Source: Cellulosimicrobium funkei (GTDB taxonomy: Bacteria; Actinomycetota; Actinomycetes; Actinomycetales; Cellulomonadaceae). From it: a DNA stretch of 64,000 nt. The stretch covers positions 1-64,000 of the forward strand of contig NZ_SOZH01000002.1 in the NCBI RefSeq assembly GCF_004519295.1, read 5' to 3'. The notes below the pieces were generated by a model. It saw only the letters and a program-made list of their open reading frames with translations. It was not told where the DNA came from and ran no database searches. The position numbers were made by a program, and so were the translations under genes. Shown here piece by piece: positions 53,393 through 61,285 of the stretch (positions are counted from its first letter, which is position 1; each line of letters opens with the position of its first letter).

Positions 53393-55079
53393 ACCCGGGC
53401 GGTGTGACGCGCAGCCAGCGGAACCCGTAGCCGTCGAGCCGCACCTCGGCGGTCCCGTCGGGCGCGGGCTCGACGTCGTCCGCGTCGAGGACGTCGACGA
53501 GCCGCGCGTCCTCCGGCAGGTCGCCCAGGGGCACCCGCACGACGACCGGGTCCGGCGACAGGTTGTGCAGCGTCACCATCGAGGCGTCCTGCCAGGTGGT
53601 GCGCAGCGCCAGCACGGACGGCTCGGGCGAGTCGAGCACCTGCGCGTCGCCCCAGCCCAGCTCGGGGCACTCGCGGTAGCGGTGCGCGAGCATCCGCACG
53701 AACGTGAGCAGCGACTCCGGGTCGCGGCGCTGGTCGGCGACGTTGACGTGCTCGGGCGCGTACCCGTCGCCCGGCAGCGACGCCGCGAGCCGGCGCGCGG
53801 GGGCGCGGGAGAACCCGCCGTTCGGCCCCGACGTCCACTGCATGGGCGTCCGCACGGCAAGGCGCCCCGGCACGTCCAGGTTCTCGCCCATGCCGATCTC
53901 CTCGCCGTAGAACAGCACGGGCGTGCCCGGCAGCGAGAAGAGCAGCGCGTACACCATCCGCAGCCGGCGCGGGTCGCCGCCCAGCATCGGGGGCAGCCGC
54001 CGTCGCAGTCCCCGACCGTAGAGCTGCATGTCCTCCTCGGGCCCGAACGCGGCGAAGACCTCGGCGCGCTCGTCGTCCGTGAGCTTGTCGAGCGTGAGCT
54101 CGTCGTGGTTGCGCACGAACGTCGCCCACTGGGTGTCGCGGGGGATGGGCGGACGCGCGGCGAGCGACCCGGCGAGCGGGGTCGCGTCGTGCCTCGCGAG
54201 CGCCAGGTACAGCGCCTGCATCGCGTTGAAGTCGAACTGGAGCGTCAGCTCGTTGCTCGTCACCCCGCCCGGGTCGCCGTCGGTGGGGTCGCCGTCCCCG
54301 AAGTAGCGCGCCTGCTCCTCGTACGGCAGGTTGACCTCGCCCATGAGGATCGCGTCGCCCGACCGCCGCCCCACGAACGCGCGCAGCACGCGCAGCAGGT
54401 CGTGGGGGTCGTCGATCTCGTCGCCCGGGTTCGCGGCCGCGTCGGTCAGCGCGTAGGGGACGGCGTCGACCCGGAAGCCGGAGATGCCGAGCTCCAGCCA
54501 GAAGCCGATCGTCTTCGCGATCGCGTCCCGCACCTGCGGGTTCGCGGTGTTGAGGTCGGGCTGGTGCCGGTAGAAACGGTGCCGGTACCACTCGCCCGAC
54601 GCCTCGTCGAGGGTCCAGATGCCCTCCTCCTGGTCGGGGAACACGACCTGGTCCTTGGTCGACGGCGGCTCGTCGGACCGCCACACGTAGTAGTCCCGGA
54701 ACGGGGACGACGTCGACCGCCGCGCCGAGCGGAACCACGGGTGGCGGTCGGACGTGTGGTTGACGACGAGGTCGACGATCACGCGGATGCCCCGGTCGCG
54801 CGCGGTCCGCACGAGCTCGACGACGTCGCCCAGGTCGCCCAGGCGCGGGTCGACGCCGAGGAAGTCGGTGATGTCGTAGCCGTCGTCGCGGTCGGCCGTC
54901 GGGTAGAACGGCATGAGCCACAGGCACGTCACCCCGAGGTCGGCCAGGTGGTCGATCCGCTGGACCAGGCCGGGGAAGTCGCCGATCCCGTCGTCGTCCC
55001 AGTCCATGAAGGTCTCGACGTCGAGGCAGTAGACGACCGCGTTCTTCCACCACAGGTCCCCGGTGTCACGGATCCTCAC
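53376..55079 (-). CDS. GH13 alpha-amylase-family enzyme, trehalose-synthase-like
   Basis: 567 residues. The opening DLWWKNAVVYCLDVETFMDW and IDHLADLGVTCLWLMPFYPT are close to TreS, which interconverts maltose and trehalose. Catalytic residues are in place: Asp205 (FRVDAVPYA), Glu248 (MGEVNLPY) and Asp326 (RNHDELTLDKLTDDER, the TreS form). RRRLPPMLGGDPRRLRMVYA and VRTPMQWTSGPNGGFS also match. A beta-sandwich C-domain ends with RLDGYGFRWLRV. No signal peptide, so cytosolic. GTG 55079 overlaps the LLM oxidoreductase stop by four bases, so the two are translationally coupled. The exact glycan substrate is not certain. Confidence 0.85.
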   Translation of the reverse strand: MRIRDTGDLWWKNAVVYCLDVETFMDWDDDGIGDFPGLVQRIDHLADLGVTCLWLMPFYPTADRDDGYDITDFLGVDPRLGDLGDVVELVRTARDRGIRVIVDLVVNHTSDRHPWFRSARRSTSSPFRDYYVWRSDEPPSTKDQVVFPDQEEGIWTLDEASGEWYRHRFYRHQPDLNTANPQVRDAIAKTIGFWLELGISGFRVDAVPYALTDAAANPGDEIDDPHDLLRVLRAFVGRRSGDAILMGEVNLPYEEQARYFGDGDPTDGDPGGVTSNELTLQFDFNAMQALYLALARHDATPLAGSLAARPPIPRDTQWATFVRNHDELTLDKLTDDERAEVFAAFGPEEDMQLYGRGLRRRLPPMLGGDPRRLRMVYALLFSLPGTPVLFYGEEIGMGENLDVPGRLAVRTPMQWTSGPNGGFSRAPARRLAASLPGDGYAPEHVNVADQRRDPESLLTFVRMLAHRYRECPELGWGDAQVLDSPEPSVLALRTTWQDASMVTLHNLSPDPVVVRVPLGDLPEDARLVDVLDADDVEPAPDGTAEVRLDGYGFRWLRVTPPGSRRLL

Positions 55080-56068
55080 GCCGCACCCCCGTCGGTGGAG
55101 GCGGCGCACGCCTCGCGCAGCCGGGGCAGGAGGGCCTCGCCCGCCGCGTCGAGGAACGCGTCCTGCTGCTGCCCCACGTGGTGCAGGTACACCTCGTCGA
55201 ACCCGCACGCGACCATCTCGGCGACGCGGTCCGCGAGCCGCTGGGGGTCGTGCTCGACGAGCACCGTGCCGCGCACCTCCTCCGGGCGCACGAGCTCCGC
55301 CACCGCGTCGTACTGCTCCGGGGTCTCGAGGTGCCAGTTGACGCTCGGCGGCAGGAGGTTCGAGCGCCACTGGTCGTGCGCGACGGCGAACGCGGCCTCG
55401 TCGTCCGTGCCCCACGCGACGTGGACCTGGAGCGCGAGCGGCCCGCGGCCCCCCGCGTCGCGGTACTCGCCGACGACCTGGCGCAGCGACTCGACGGGCT
55501 GGTTCACGGTGACGAGGCCGTCGGCCCAGTCGGCGTGGCGGCGCGCCGTGGCGGGGGTGACGGCCGGCCCGACGAGCCGCGGCGCGACGTCGGGCAGCGA
55601 CCACACGCGCGCCCGGTCCACCGTGACGTGCCCGTGGTGCGTGACCTCCTCGCCCGCGAGGAGGGCCCGGATGACGTCGACGCACTCGCGCAGGCGGGCG
55701 TCGCGCTCGGCCTTCGTGGGCCAGCGGTCGCCCGTGACGTGCTCGTTCATCGCCTCGCCCGAGCCGAGCGCGGCCCAGAAGCGGCCCGGGAACATCGCGC
55801 CGAGCGTCGCGATCGCCTGCGCGACGATCGCCGGGTGGTAGCGCTGGCCGGGGGCGGTGACGACGCCGAACGGCAGCGCGGTCGTCGCGAGCGCGGCGCC
55901 GAGCCACGACCACGCGAACCCGGACTCGCCCTGGCGCTCGCTCCAGGGGGCCAGGTGGTCGGAGCACATGGCGGCGTCGAAGCCGACCTGCTCGGCGCGG
56001 CGGGCCGCGGCGAGGAGGGGGCCGGGCGGGATCTGCTCGTGGGAGGCGTGGAAGCCGACGGTGACCAT
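55076..56068 (-). CDS. LLM-class oxidoreductase (TIGR03885-like, non-F420)
   Basis: 330 residues of the luciferase-like fold. VGFHASHEQIPPGPLLAAAR and SDHLAPWSERQGESGFAWSW are typical of the subgroup annotated as FMN-dependent rather than F420-dependent (TIGR03885), with FPGRFWAALGSGEAMNEHVT replacing the usual G-R-x-x-L-G-x-G. LRECVDVIRALLAGEEVTHH also matches LLM proteins. ATG 56068 starts the pair with the trehalose-synthase-like gene, which overlaps it by four bases. The subgroup assignment is from memory of the family and moderately sure; the reaction is unknown. Confidence 0.82.
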   Translation of the reverse strand: MVTVGFHASHEQIPPGPLLAAARRAEQVGFDAAMCSDHLAPWSERQGESGFAWSWLGAALATTALPFGVVTAPGQRYHPAIVAQAIATLGAMFPGRFWAALGSGEAMNEHVTGDRWPTKAERDARLRECVDVIRALLAGEEVTHHGHVTVDRARVWSLPDVAPRLVGPAVTPATARRHADWADGLVTVNQPVESLRQVVGEYRDAGGRGPLALQVHVAWGTDDEAAFAVAHDQWRSNLLPPSVNWHLETPEQYDAVAELVRPEEVRGTVLVEHDPQRLADRVAEMVACGFDEVYLHHVGQQQDAFLDAAGEALLPRLREACAASTDGGAA

Positions 56069-56175
56069 GGCGCCCAGTGAACCGACCCTCGCCGTCCCAC
56101 GCGCGGCGAGGAGGGGGAACGGTGGAGGCTCCGTGGCCGCGCCGCGGGGCCCGGCGCGCCCGGGACGCGCGCCCG

Positions 56176-56181
56176 TACGCT
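56176..56181 (+). promoter_or_regulatory. -10 element TACGCT, leaderless start
   Basis: TACGCT is six bases before ATG 56188. Confidence 0.55.
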
Positions 56182-56187
56182 GACGGG

Positions 56188-56646
56188 ATGCGCCTGCTGA
56201 CCTGGACGTTCGCCGTCTATCTCGCCGCCGTCCTGGTCGTGACGCTCTGGCCGTCGCCGCAGTCCACCGACGCGCCCGGCTGGGCGACGTCCACGCTCGG
56301 CTTCCTCCAGGGCCTCGGGATCCCGATCACGCTGCCGGTGCTCGAGGCTCTCGCCAACGTCGTGATGTTCGGGCCGTTCGGCGTGCTCGGCGTGCCCCTC
56401 CTGCGGGGCGCGGCGGCCCGTCGGGGCCGTGCCGTCCCGGGCGTGTGGCGCGCCGTCGGGCTCGTGACGCTCGCGGGCTGCGCCCTCTCGGTCGCGATCG
56501 AGCTCACCCAGAACCTCCTGCCCGGCCGTGTCCCGACGGTCCAGGACGTCGTCCTCAACACGGCCGGCGCGCTCCTGGGCGCCGTGCTCGTGACCGCGGC
56601 GCTCGCGGTCGCGGCCGCACGACGCCCGGCCGCGCCCCGCCGCTGA
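56188..56646 (+). CDS. VanZ-like membrane protein
   Basis: 152 residues with four transmembrane helices. The VanZ-family pattern is present: LYPSPQ-like WPSPQSTDAPGW after the first helix, NVVMFGPFGVLGVPLL, and IELTQNLLPGRVPTVQDVVL with the conserved N-T-x-G-A-L-L-G that follows. The original VanZ gives low-level teicoplanin resistance, but chromosomal homologues usually have no known role. Leaderless start at ATG 56188. Confidence 0.88.
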   Translation: MRLLTWTFAVYLAAVLVVTLWPSPQSTDAPGWATSTLGFLQGLGIPITLPVLEALANVVMFGPFGVLGVPLLRGAAARRGRAVPGVWRAVGLVTLAGCALSVAIELTQNLLPGRVPTVQDVVLNTAGALLGAVLVTAALAVAAARRPAAPRR

Positions 56647-56672
56647 GCGCTACCGGCGCCGCGGCGGCGCCC

Positions 56673-57119
56673 TCAGGCGACCGCGCCGTCGACGTAGGAC
56701 CAGCGGTCGCCCTCCCTGACGAACCGGCTCACCTCGTGGAGCCGCCCGCGGTCGGCCGGGTCCGTGCGCGAGCGGTGGTGCGCGACGAACTCCACGACCC
56801 CGGTCGTGTCGAACGGCCCGCCCGCCTCGGTGCGCACGACGTCGAGGCGGCGCCATTCGACGTCGTCGTCGAGGTCGAGGTCGAGGTCGGCAGGCCGGGT
56901 GGAGGGGTGCCACGTCGCGAGCAGGTAGTCGGCGTCGCCGACGGCGAACGCGCTGTAGCGCGAGCGCATGAGCGCCTCGGCCGTCGGTGCGTGCGGGCCC
57001 GGGGCGGTGCCGTCCGGGCCGGGCCGCAGCCCCGCGTGGTACCGGCCGCAGCACGACCCGTAGGTGTCGCCGGAGCGGCACGGGCAGCGTGCGTCGTCGT
57101 CGAGGGGGTTCCCGGTCAT
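56673..57119 (-). CDS. ychJ: YchJ-family SEC-C motif protein (UPF0225)
   Basis: 148 residues. The N-terminal zinc-binding SEC-C motif is complete (CPCRSGDTYGSCCGRYH), then APTAEALMRSRYSAFAVGDA and YLLATWHPSTRPADLDLDLD, the typical UPF0225 body, and GVVEFVAHHR. It resembles the zinc tail of SecA; function unsettled. The start is ATG 57119, eight bases after TAGGAT on the minus strand. Confidence 0.9.
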   Translation of the reverse strand: MTGNPLDDDARCPCRSGDTYGSCCGRYHAGLRPGPDGTAPGPHAPTAEALMRSRYSAFAVGDADYLLATWHPSTRPADLDLDLDDDVEWRRLDVVRTEAGGPFDTTGVVEFVAHHRSRTDPADRGRLHEVSRFVREGDRWSYVDGAVA

Positions 57120-57127
57120 GCGGCCGC

Positions 57128-57133
57128 ATCCTA
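57128..57133 (-). promoter_or_regulatory. -10 element TAGGAT, leaderless start
   Basis: TAGGAT is eight bases before ATG 57119 on the minus strand, the longest spacing in this set. Confidence 0.45.
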
Positions 57134-57165
57134 CGGGGGGCGTGCGGGCGCGGGCCGCGCACGAC

Positions 57166-57197
57166 GGCGCCCGCCCACCGACCGGTGAGCGGGCGCC
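57166..57197 (-). terminator. Hairpin after the LVIVD/CBM gene
   Basis: A 9-bp stem GGCGCCCGC/GCGGGCGCC with a nested CACCG/CGGTG in the loop, 12 bases after the stop on the minus strand. Confidence 0.6.
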
Positions 57198-57209
57198 GGC
57201 GCACGTGCG

Positions 57210-59018
57210 TCAGTCCTGCGGGTCCCAGGGGCCCCAGCGGTCGCCGGGCGCCTGGTTCCGCGTCCACCACTTCGCGGTGTACGTCGTGCCCTCGTACGTC
57301 ACGCTGTCGCCCTTGACGTAGACGCGGCTCGGCTTCCACGCGCCGACCCCGGCGGAGTCGACCCCGGCGATCTCCTCCCACGGGCCCCACGCGTCGGCAC
57401 CGGGCACCTGGCCCTTCGTCCACCACTGCGCGCGCCACACGGCGCCCCCGTAGGTGACCGTGGTGCCGCCCGCGTAGGCGGTGCCCTTCGACCAGGCCGG
57501 CGGCTCGGTGTACGTCGGCTGGGCCTGCGGGTTGAACTCGTCCGTCACGACCGACTTCGCGGCGTTCGTCACCGGGTCGTCGAGCAGCAGGACGTCGAGG
57601 CCCTGCTGGATGTCGTTCGAGATGATCGCGCCGTTGTACCAGTAGGCCGACCACGAGCCGCCGAGGATCAGCCGCTCCGCGGACAGCGGGCCGCGGTCGA
57701 ACCACGCGATCTCGACGGGGTTCGCCGAGTCCGTGAAGTCCCACACCGAGATGCCGCCCTGGTACCAGGCCTGGACCATGATGTCGCGGCCCGGGACGGG
57801 GATGAGCGAGCCGTTGTGCGCGACGCAGTTCTCCGTCGCGGCCTGCTCGCGCTCGATCTTGTAGTAGCTCTTGAACACGAGCTCGCCGCCCACGATGTCG
57901 TAGATGGCGTCCGCGCCCTTCTCCGGCCCGACGGTCGGGTTGCACGTCGGCGCCCCGCCGCCGCCCAGCTCGTCCGTGAAGACGACCTTGGTGCCGGCGT
58001 TGTTGAACGTCGCCGAGTGCCAGAACGCGAAGTTCGTCGTGTCCCGGACGACCTCGGTCACCACCGGGTGCGCGCGGTCGGAGATGTCGAGGAGGATGCC
58101 GTCGCCCATGCACGCGCCCGCCGCGAGGTCCTTCGACGGGTAGGTCGTGATGTCGTGGCAGCCCGACGTCGTGCTCGAGCCGTTGCCGCCCGGGTTGCCG
58201 CCGTCGGGGAAGAGGACGGGCGTCGAGACGAGCTCCGCCGCGGCGGGGTCGTCGAGCGGGATCTGCACGACCGAGATGAGGTCGTGCGGGGGCTGGCAGT
58301 CGGGGAACGCCGCGTTCGGGCTGTACGACGAGACGTAGACGAACAGCTCCTCGCCGTCCTGGGACGGCGCGAGGGAGTGCGTGTGGGAGCCGCACTGCGT
58401 CTCGACGGACGCCACGTACTCGGGCGCCGTCGGCTCGGAGATGTCGAAGACCTTGATGCCCTCCCACGAGTCCTTGATCGCGGCGCTCTGGGCGACGTTC
58501 TCGCACGAGTCGTTGCTGCGCGAGGAGTCGGTGCTGAGGACGAGCAGGTCGCCGTAGACGGAGATGTCGTTCTGGGACCCGGGGCAGACGACCTGGGCGA
58601 CCTGCTGCGGGGCGGTCGGGTTCGCGACGTCGTACACGGTGAAGCCGCCGTAGTTCCCGGCGAACGCGTACCGGCCCTGGAACGCGAGGTCGGTGCTGTA
58701 CTGCCCCTCGGGCGCGAAGCCGCCGTTCTTCGGGATGTTGGCGACGTGCGTGAGGTTGGGGCTGCCTGCCGTCTCCCCGGGCGCCAGGACGTCGGTGGCC
58801 TGGGCGAGGGGGGCGAGGCGCTGTGCGGGGAGGTCTGCGAGCGAGGCGGCGGCCTGGTCGGTGAGCGCCGCCACCGCCTCGGGGGAGCCGTCGGACGGCT
58901 CCGCGGCGGCGGTCGTGGCGACCGCGAGGGTCGAGACGGCGAGGGTCGCCGCCAGGGACGAGGCGAGCAGGACCCGGCTCCGGTGCCGGTGCGTCTGCCG
59001 GTGCGTTCTTCGATGCAC
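57210..59018 (-). CDS. Secreted LVIVD-repeat propeller with two CBM5/12 chitin-binding modules
   Basis: 602 residues. A signal peptide (SRVLLASSLAATLAVSTLAV, cleavage near TTAAA at ~38) is followed by a beta-propeller of LVIVD-type blades (GGFTVYDVANPTAPQQVAQV, IKVFDISEPTAPEYVASVET, ILLDISDRAHPVVTEVV, ISVWDFTDSANPVEIAWF) and by two tandem CBM5/12 modules at the C-terminus (SKGTAYAGGTTVTYGG...WWTKGQ and PSRVYVKGDSVTYEG...WWTRNQ). Six or more Cys suggest disulphides. No catalytic domain is evident; the propeller may bind ligands or partners on chitin. GTG 59018 has AAGGAGG ten bases upstream. Pairing of LVIVD blades with chitin-binding modules is uncommon. Confidence 0.78.
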   Translation of the reverse strand: MHRRTHRQTHRHRSRVLLASSLAATLAVSTLAVATTAAAEPSDGSPEAVAALTDQAAASLADLPAQRLAPLAQATDVLAPGETAGSPNLTHVANIPKNGGFAPEGQYSTDLAFQGRYAFAGNYGGFTVYDVANPTAPQQVAQVVCPGSQNDISVYGDLLVLSTDSSRSNDSCENVAQSAAIKDSWEGIKVFDISEPTAPEYVASVETQCGSHTHSLAPSQDGEELFVYVSSYSPNAAFPDCQPPHDLISVVQIPLDDPAAAELVSTPVLFPDGGNPGGNGSSTTSGCHDITTYPSKDLAAGACMGDGILLDISDRAHPVVTEVVRDTTNFAFWHSATFNNAGTKVVFTDELGGGGAPTCNPTVGPEKGADAIYDIVGGELVFKSYYKIEREQAATENCVAHNGSLIPVPGRDIMVQAWYQGGISVWDFTDSANPVEIAWFDRGPLSAERLILGGSWSAYWYNGAIISNDIQQGLDVLLLDDPVTNAAKSVVTDEFNPQAQPTYTEPPAWSKGTAYAGGTTVTYGGAVWRAQWWTKGQVPGADAWGPWEEIAGVDSAGVGAWKPSRVYVKGDSVTYEGTTYTAKWWTRNQAPGDRWGPWDPQD

Positions 59019-59065
59019 GAGGGAAACACCTCCTTGGTAGGGTGCTGCAAATTCTGGCGGGCAAA

Positions 59066-59081
59066 TGTGATCTGGACCACT
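59066..59081. promoter_or_regulatory. dre-like site between divergent genes
   Basis: TGTGATCTGGACCACT matches 12 of 16 positions of the DasR-responsive element ACTGGTCTAGACCACT known from Streptomyces chitin/GlcNAc genes. It sits 48 bases upstream of the chitin-binding gene start and 49 before the DUF305 gene. No dasR homologue is in the window. Confidence 0.4.
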
Positions 59082-59129
59082 CAAACCGGGCGGTTCGCGA
59101 CGATCTTTTACACGGAGGGAACAGCGCGG

Positions 59130-59864
59130 GTGCAGGTTTTTCCCAGCCGTAACACAGCGCGGCGCACCGCCGCGCGTGCCCTGACCTGCGGCGTCACCGC
59201 GACCGGCCTGGCGCTCGGTGCCGCGCTCGGCCTGGCCGCGTGCACGCCCGACCCGCAGCCGACGTCGACGCCGTCGAGCGTCGTCGTGCAGCCCGGGCGG
59301 CCGGGGGAGGGCGCCACGACCGTCGGCCCCGACGACTACGCGGGGGCGCCCGACGCCGGCTCGTGGAACCAGGCCGACGCCGCGTTCGTCACCGGCATGA
59401 TCGAGCACCACCTCCAGGCTCTCGAGATCGCCGCGCTCGCGCCCGACCGCGCCGGGTCCGACGCCGTCCGGTCGTTCGCGGAGCGCGTCACCGCCGCGCA
59501 GGGGCCCGAGGTGCACGCGCTCGCGTCGTGGCTCCAGGCGCGCGACCTCGCCGTGCCCGAGGGCGCGCAGGACGCGGGCGGGACGGGCCCGCGCGCGCCC
59601 GACGGCGCGGGGCACGACCACGGCGCCGGGGCCGCCGGGATGCTCTCCGACGAGCAGCTCGCGGCGCTCGAGGCCGCGAGCGGTCCGGAGTTCGACCGCC
59701 TCTTCCTCGAGGGAATGATCCAGCACCACGAGGGCGCGCTCGCGATGGTCGACGTCGTGCTCGTCGAGGGGGAGGACCTCTTCGCGAACGAGATGGCCGC
59801 CGAGACGGCGGCCGGCCAGGGCGGCGAGATCGACCGCATGCGGGACCTCCTCGCGCAGCTCTGA
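59130..59864 (+). CDS. DUF305 lipoprotein
   Basis: A 244-residue lipoprotein. The lipobox LGLAAC places the lipid at Cys38. Two DUF305 helical repeats carry the diagnostic His pairs: FVTGMIEHHLQALEIAAL and LFLEGMIQHHEGALAMVDVV, a ferritin-like four-helix fold that could bind metal, with an extra His-rich loop (GAGHDHGAG) between them. GTG 59130 has GGAGGG ten bases upstream. It is divergent from the chitin-binding gene and convergent with the chitinase. Confidence 0.85.
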   Translation: MQVFPSRNTARRTAARALTCGVTATGLALGAALGLAACTPDPQPTSTPSSVVVQPGRPGEGATTVGPDDYAGAPDAGSWNQADAAFVTGMIEHHLQALEIAALAPDRAGSDAVRSFAERVTAAQGPEVHALASWLQARDLAVPEGAQDAGGTGPRAPDGAGHDHGAGAAGMLSDEQLAALEAASGPEFDRLFLEGMIQHHEGALAMVDVVLVEGEDLFANEMAAETAAGQGGEIDRMRDLLAQL

Positions 59865-59888
59865 CCCGTCCGTCCCGGCACGGGGCAC

Positions 59889-59939
59889 CACGCACGACGG
59901 CGGCCCGCCCCGGGGTGGGGCGGGCCGCCGTCGTGCGTG
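59889..59939. terminator. Very strong bidirectional terminator hairpin
   Basis: A perfect 23-bp stem (59889-59911 with 59917-59939) and a 5-base loop, between the convergent DUF305 and chitinase genes. Confidence 0.85.
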
Positions 59940-59948
59940 CGGGACGGG

Positions 59949-60929
59949 TCAGCAGGAGAGGTTGTTGCCCGTCGTCGTGCCGAGGATCTGGGCGAACCGC
60001 TGGAACGCGGCGATGCGCGACTGCACCTGCGCAGGGTTCCCGCCGTTGCACTCCATCGTGCCGTTGATCGAGCGGATGGACTCGCCGAAGCCGGCGCCCG
60101 ACACGATCGCCTGGTGCCCGGACATCGAGCCCGCGCCCGACTGCGTGTTCCAGAACCACAGGCCGGTCTTCCACGCGACCGCGGAGTTCTGCTCGACGAG
60201 GTACGGGTTGTTGAGCAGGTCGATGCCGAGCGCGTCGCCCGCGGCCTTGTAGTTGTAGTTCCAGCTCAGCTGGATCGGGCCCTTGCCGTAGTAGGCGGAC
60301 TGGCCCGCCGGGCAGCCGTACGGCTTCGAGGTGTCGCAGTAGTGCGGGTAGTTCGCGGTGTTGATCTCCTTGACGTACACGAGGCCGCCGGTCTCGTGGT
60401 TGACGTTGGCGAGGAACGCCGCGGCCTCGCGCTTGGCGACCTCGGTGCCGCCCGTCGTCGCGAAGCCCGGGTAGGCGGACAGCGCGTCGACGAGGCCCTG
60501 GTACGTGTAGAACGGGTTCCGGTTGGGGAACATCTGGTTGAACTGCGCCTCGGAGACGACGAACCCGGTCGGGTTGCCGGGGTTCCCGGGGTTGCCGGGG
60601 TTCGTGCCGCCGCCGCAGGCGCCCTGGCTGCGCCAGACGCCCCACTCGCCGGTGGTGCCGGGCGTGTCGCCCTGGGTCCACCAGCCGGCCTTCCAGTTCT
60701 GGCCGCCGTGGGAGACGACGGCGCCGCCCGTGTAGACGGCGCTCGCGCTCCAGGGGGCGGCGCACGTCGCGGCGTGCGCCTGCTGCGCCGGGCCTGCGAC
60801 GGACCACGAGAGCGCTCCCGCGAGCGCGAGGACGAGGCTGAGGAGCAGGGCGAGAGGGCGGGAGGTCGGCCGGGCGGCGGCCGTCGTGGGCGCCGCGGGG
60901 GAGGACGACGCCGGGGCTCGCGTGTGCAT
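59949..60929 (-). CDS. Secreted GH19 chitinase with N-terminal CBM5/12
   Basis: 326 residues. A signal peptide (LALLLSLVLALAGALSWSVA, cleavage near AHA-ATC at ~53) is followed by a CBM5/12 chitin-binding module (ASAVYTGGAVVSHGG...WKAGWWTQGD), a repetitive NPGNPGNPGNP linker and a GH19 catalytic domain. Family-19 motifs: Glu179 in NVNHETGG (proton donor), YYGKGPIQLSWNYNYKAAG, and the C-terminal NGTMECNGGNPAQVQSRI. Cys pairs fit disulphides. It inverts and hydrolyses beta-1,4-linked GlcNAc polymers outside the cell. AAAGGTG lies upstream of ATG 60929. Confidence 0.93.
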   Translation of the reverse strand: MHTRAPASSSPAAPTTAAARPTSRPLALLLSLVLALAGALSWSVAGPAQQAHAATCAAPWSASAVYTGGAVVSHGGQNWKAGWWTQGDTPGTTGEWGVWRSQGACGGGTNPGNPGNPGNPTGFVVSEAQFNQMFPNRNPFYTYQGLVDALSAYPGFATTGGTEVAKREAAAFLANVNHETGGLVYVKEINTANYPHYCDTSKPYGCPAGQSAYYGKGPIQLSWNYNYKAAGDALGIDLLNNPYLVEQNSAVAWKTGLWFWNTQSGAGSMSGHQAIVSGAGFGESIRSINGTMECNGGNPAQVQSRIAAFQRFAQILGTTTGNNLSC

Positions 60930-61027
60930 CGGTGCACCTTTCGTCGGTGGTCGGGTCGCTTCGAGCGTGACCGTCGCGCGGCGTCGTGGACAACCCCCCT
61001 ACGCGGAACCCCGTACCCGTGGGAGCC

Positions 61028-61127
61028 CGAGGTAGAGCCCTGGTCTGCCGAGGTAGAGCCGAGGTCGGGACCACGGCTCTACCTCGGCGGACCAGGGCTC
61101 TACCTCGCGGGACCAGGGCTCTACCTC
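61028..61127. repeat. Compound palindrome of GAGGTAGAGCC units
   Basis: A 34-base stem (61028-61061 with 61074-61107) with a single G-T wobble and a 12-base loop. Each arm contains the unit GAGGTAGAGCC twice in the same order (five copies in all, counting a third inverted copy at about 61111-61126). It is not positioned as a terminator, because both flanking genes are transcribed away from it. Candidate operator array, mobile-element scar or cruciform. Confidence 0.85.
61060..61075. promoter_or_regulatory. dre-like sequence in the palindrome loop
   Basis: CGAGGTCGGGACCACG matches 10 of 16 positions of the DasR element ACTGGTCTAGACCACT. It lies in the loop of the compound palindrome, 131 bases upstream of the chitinase start. 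A weaker match than the one at 59066. Confidence 0.25.
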
Positions 61128-61203
61128 GTGGTGGGGGACGAGCGTCGCGGGGGCGGCGGGGTTGACGTCCGGGTGGGGCGGGTGCGAGAGTGTCCGCCAA
61201 CCC

Positions 61204-61215
61204 GGAAACGTTTCC
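61204..61215. promoter_or_regulatory. LacI-type operator 1 (GGAAACGTTTCC)
   Basis: A perfect 12-base palindrome of the LacI/CcpA cre type with the central CG. It lies 71 bases upstream of the LacI gene start. Confidence 0.75.
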
Positions 61216-61236
61216 AGGACTGTCGAGGTCGTCAGT

Positions 61237-61252
61237 CTGGAAACGTTTCCAG
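61237..61252. promoter_or_regulatory. LacI-type operator 2 (CTGGAAACGTTTCCAG)
   Basis: A perfect 16-base palindrome. Centres of the two sites are 35 bases apart, suiting cooperative or looping repression of the lacI-transporter operon. Confidence 0.8.
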
Positions 61253-61285
61253 AACGACGGTCCTTCGACGACGAGGTGGACGACA

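Larger units (their letters stand above)
60930..61285. other. 356-base divergent region (chitinase / LacI)
   Basis: No gene. It contains the compound palindrome at 61028-61107, an extra unit copy to ~61127, a dre-like sequence at 61060-61075 and two LacI-type operators at 61204-61252. Confidence 0.7.

Noticed and set aside
59061-59085. Crp-type site TGTGA-N6-TCACA
   Set aside because: Only the left half is correct (TGTGATCTGGACCACT). The match to the DasR element is better, so it is reported as dre-like instead.
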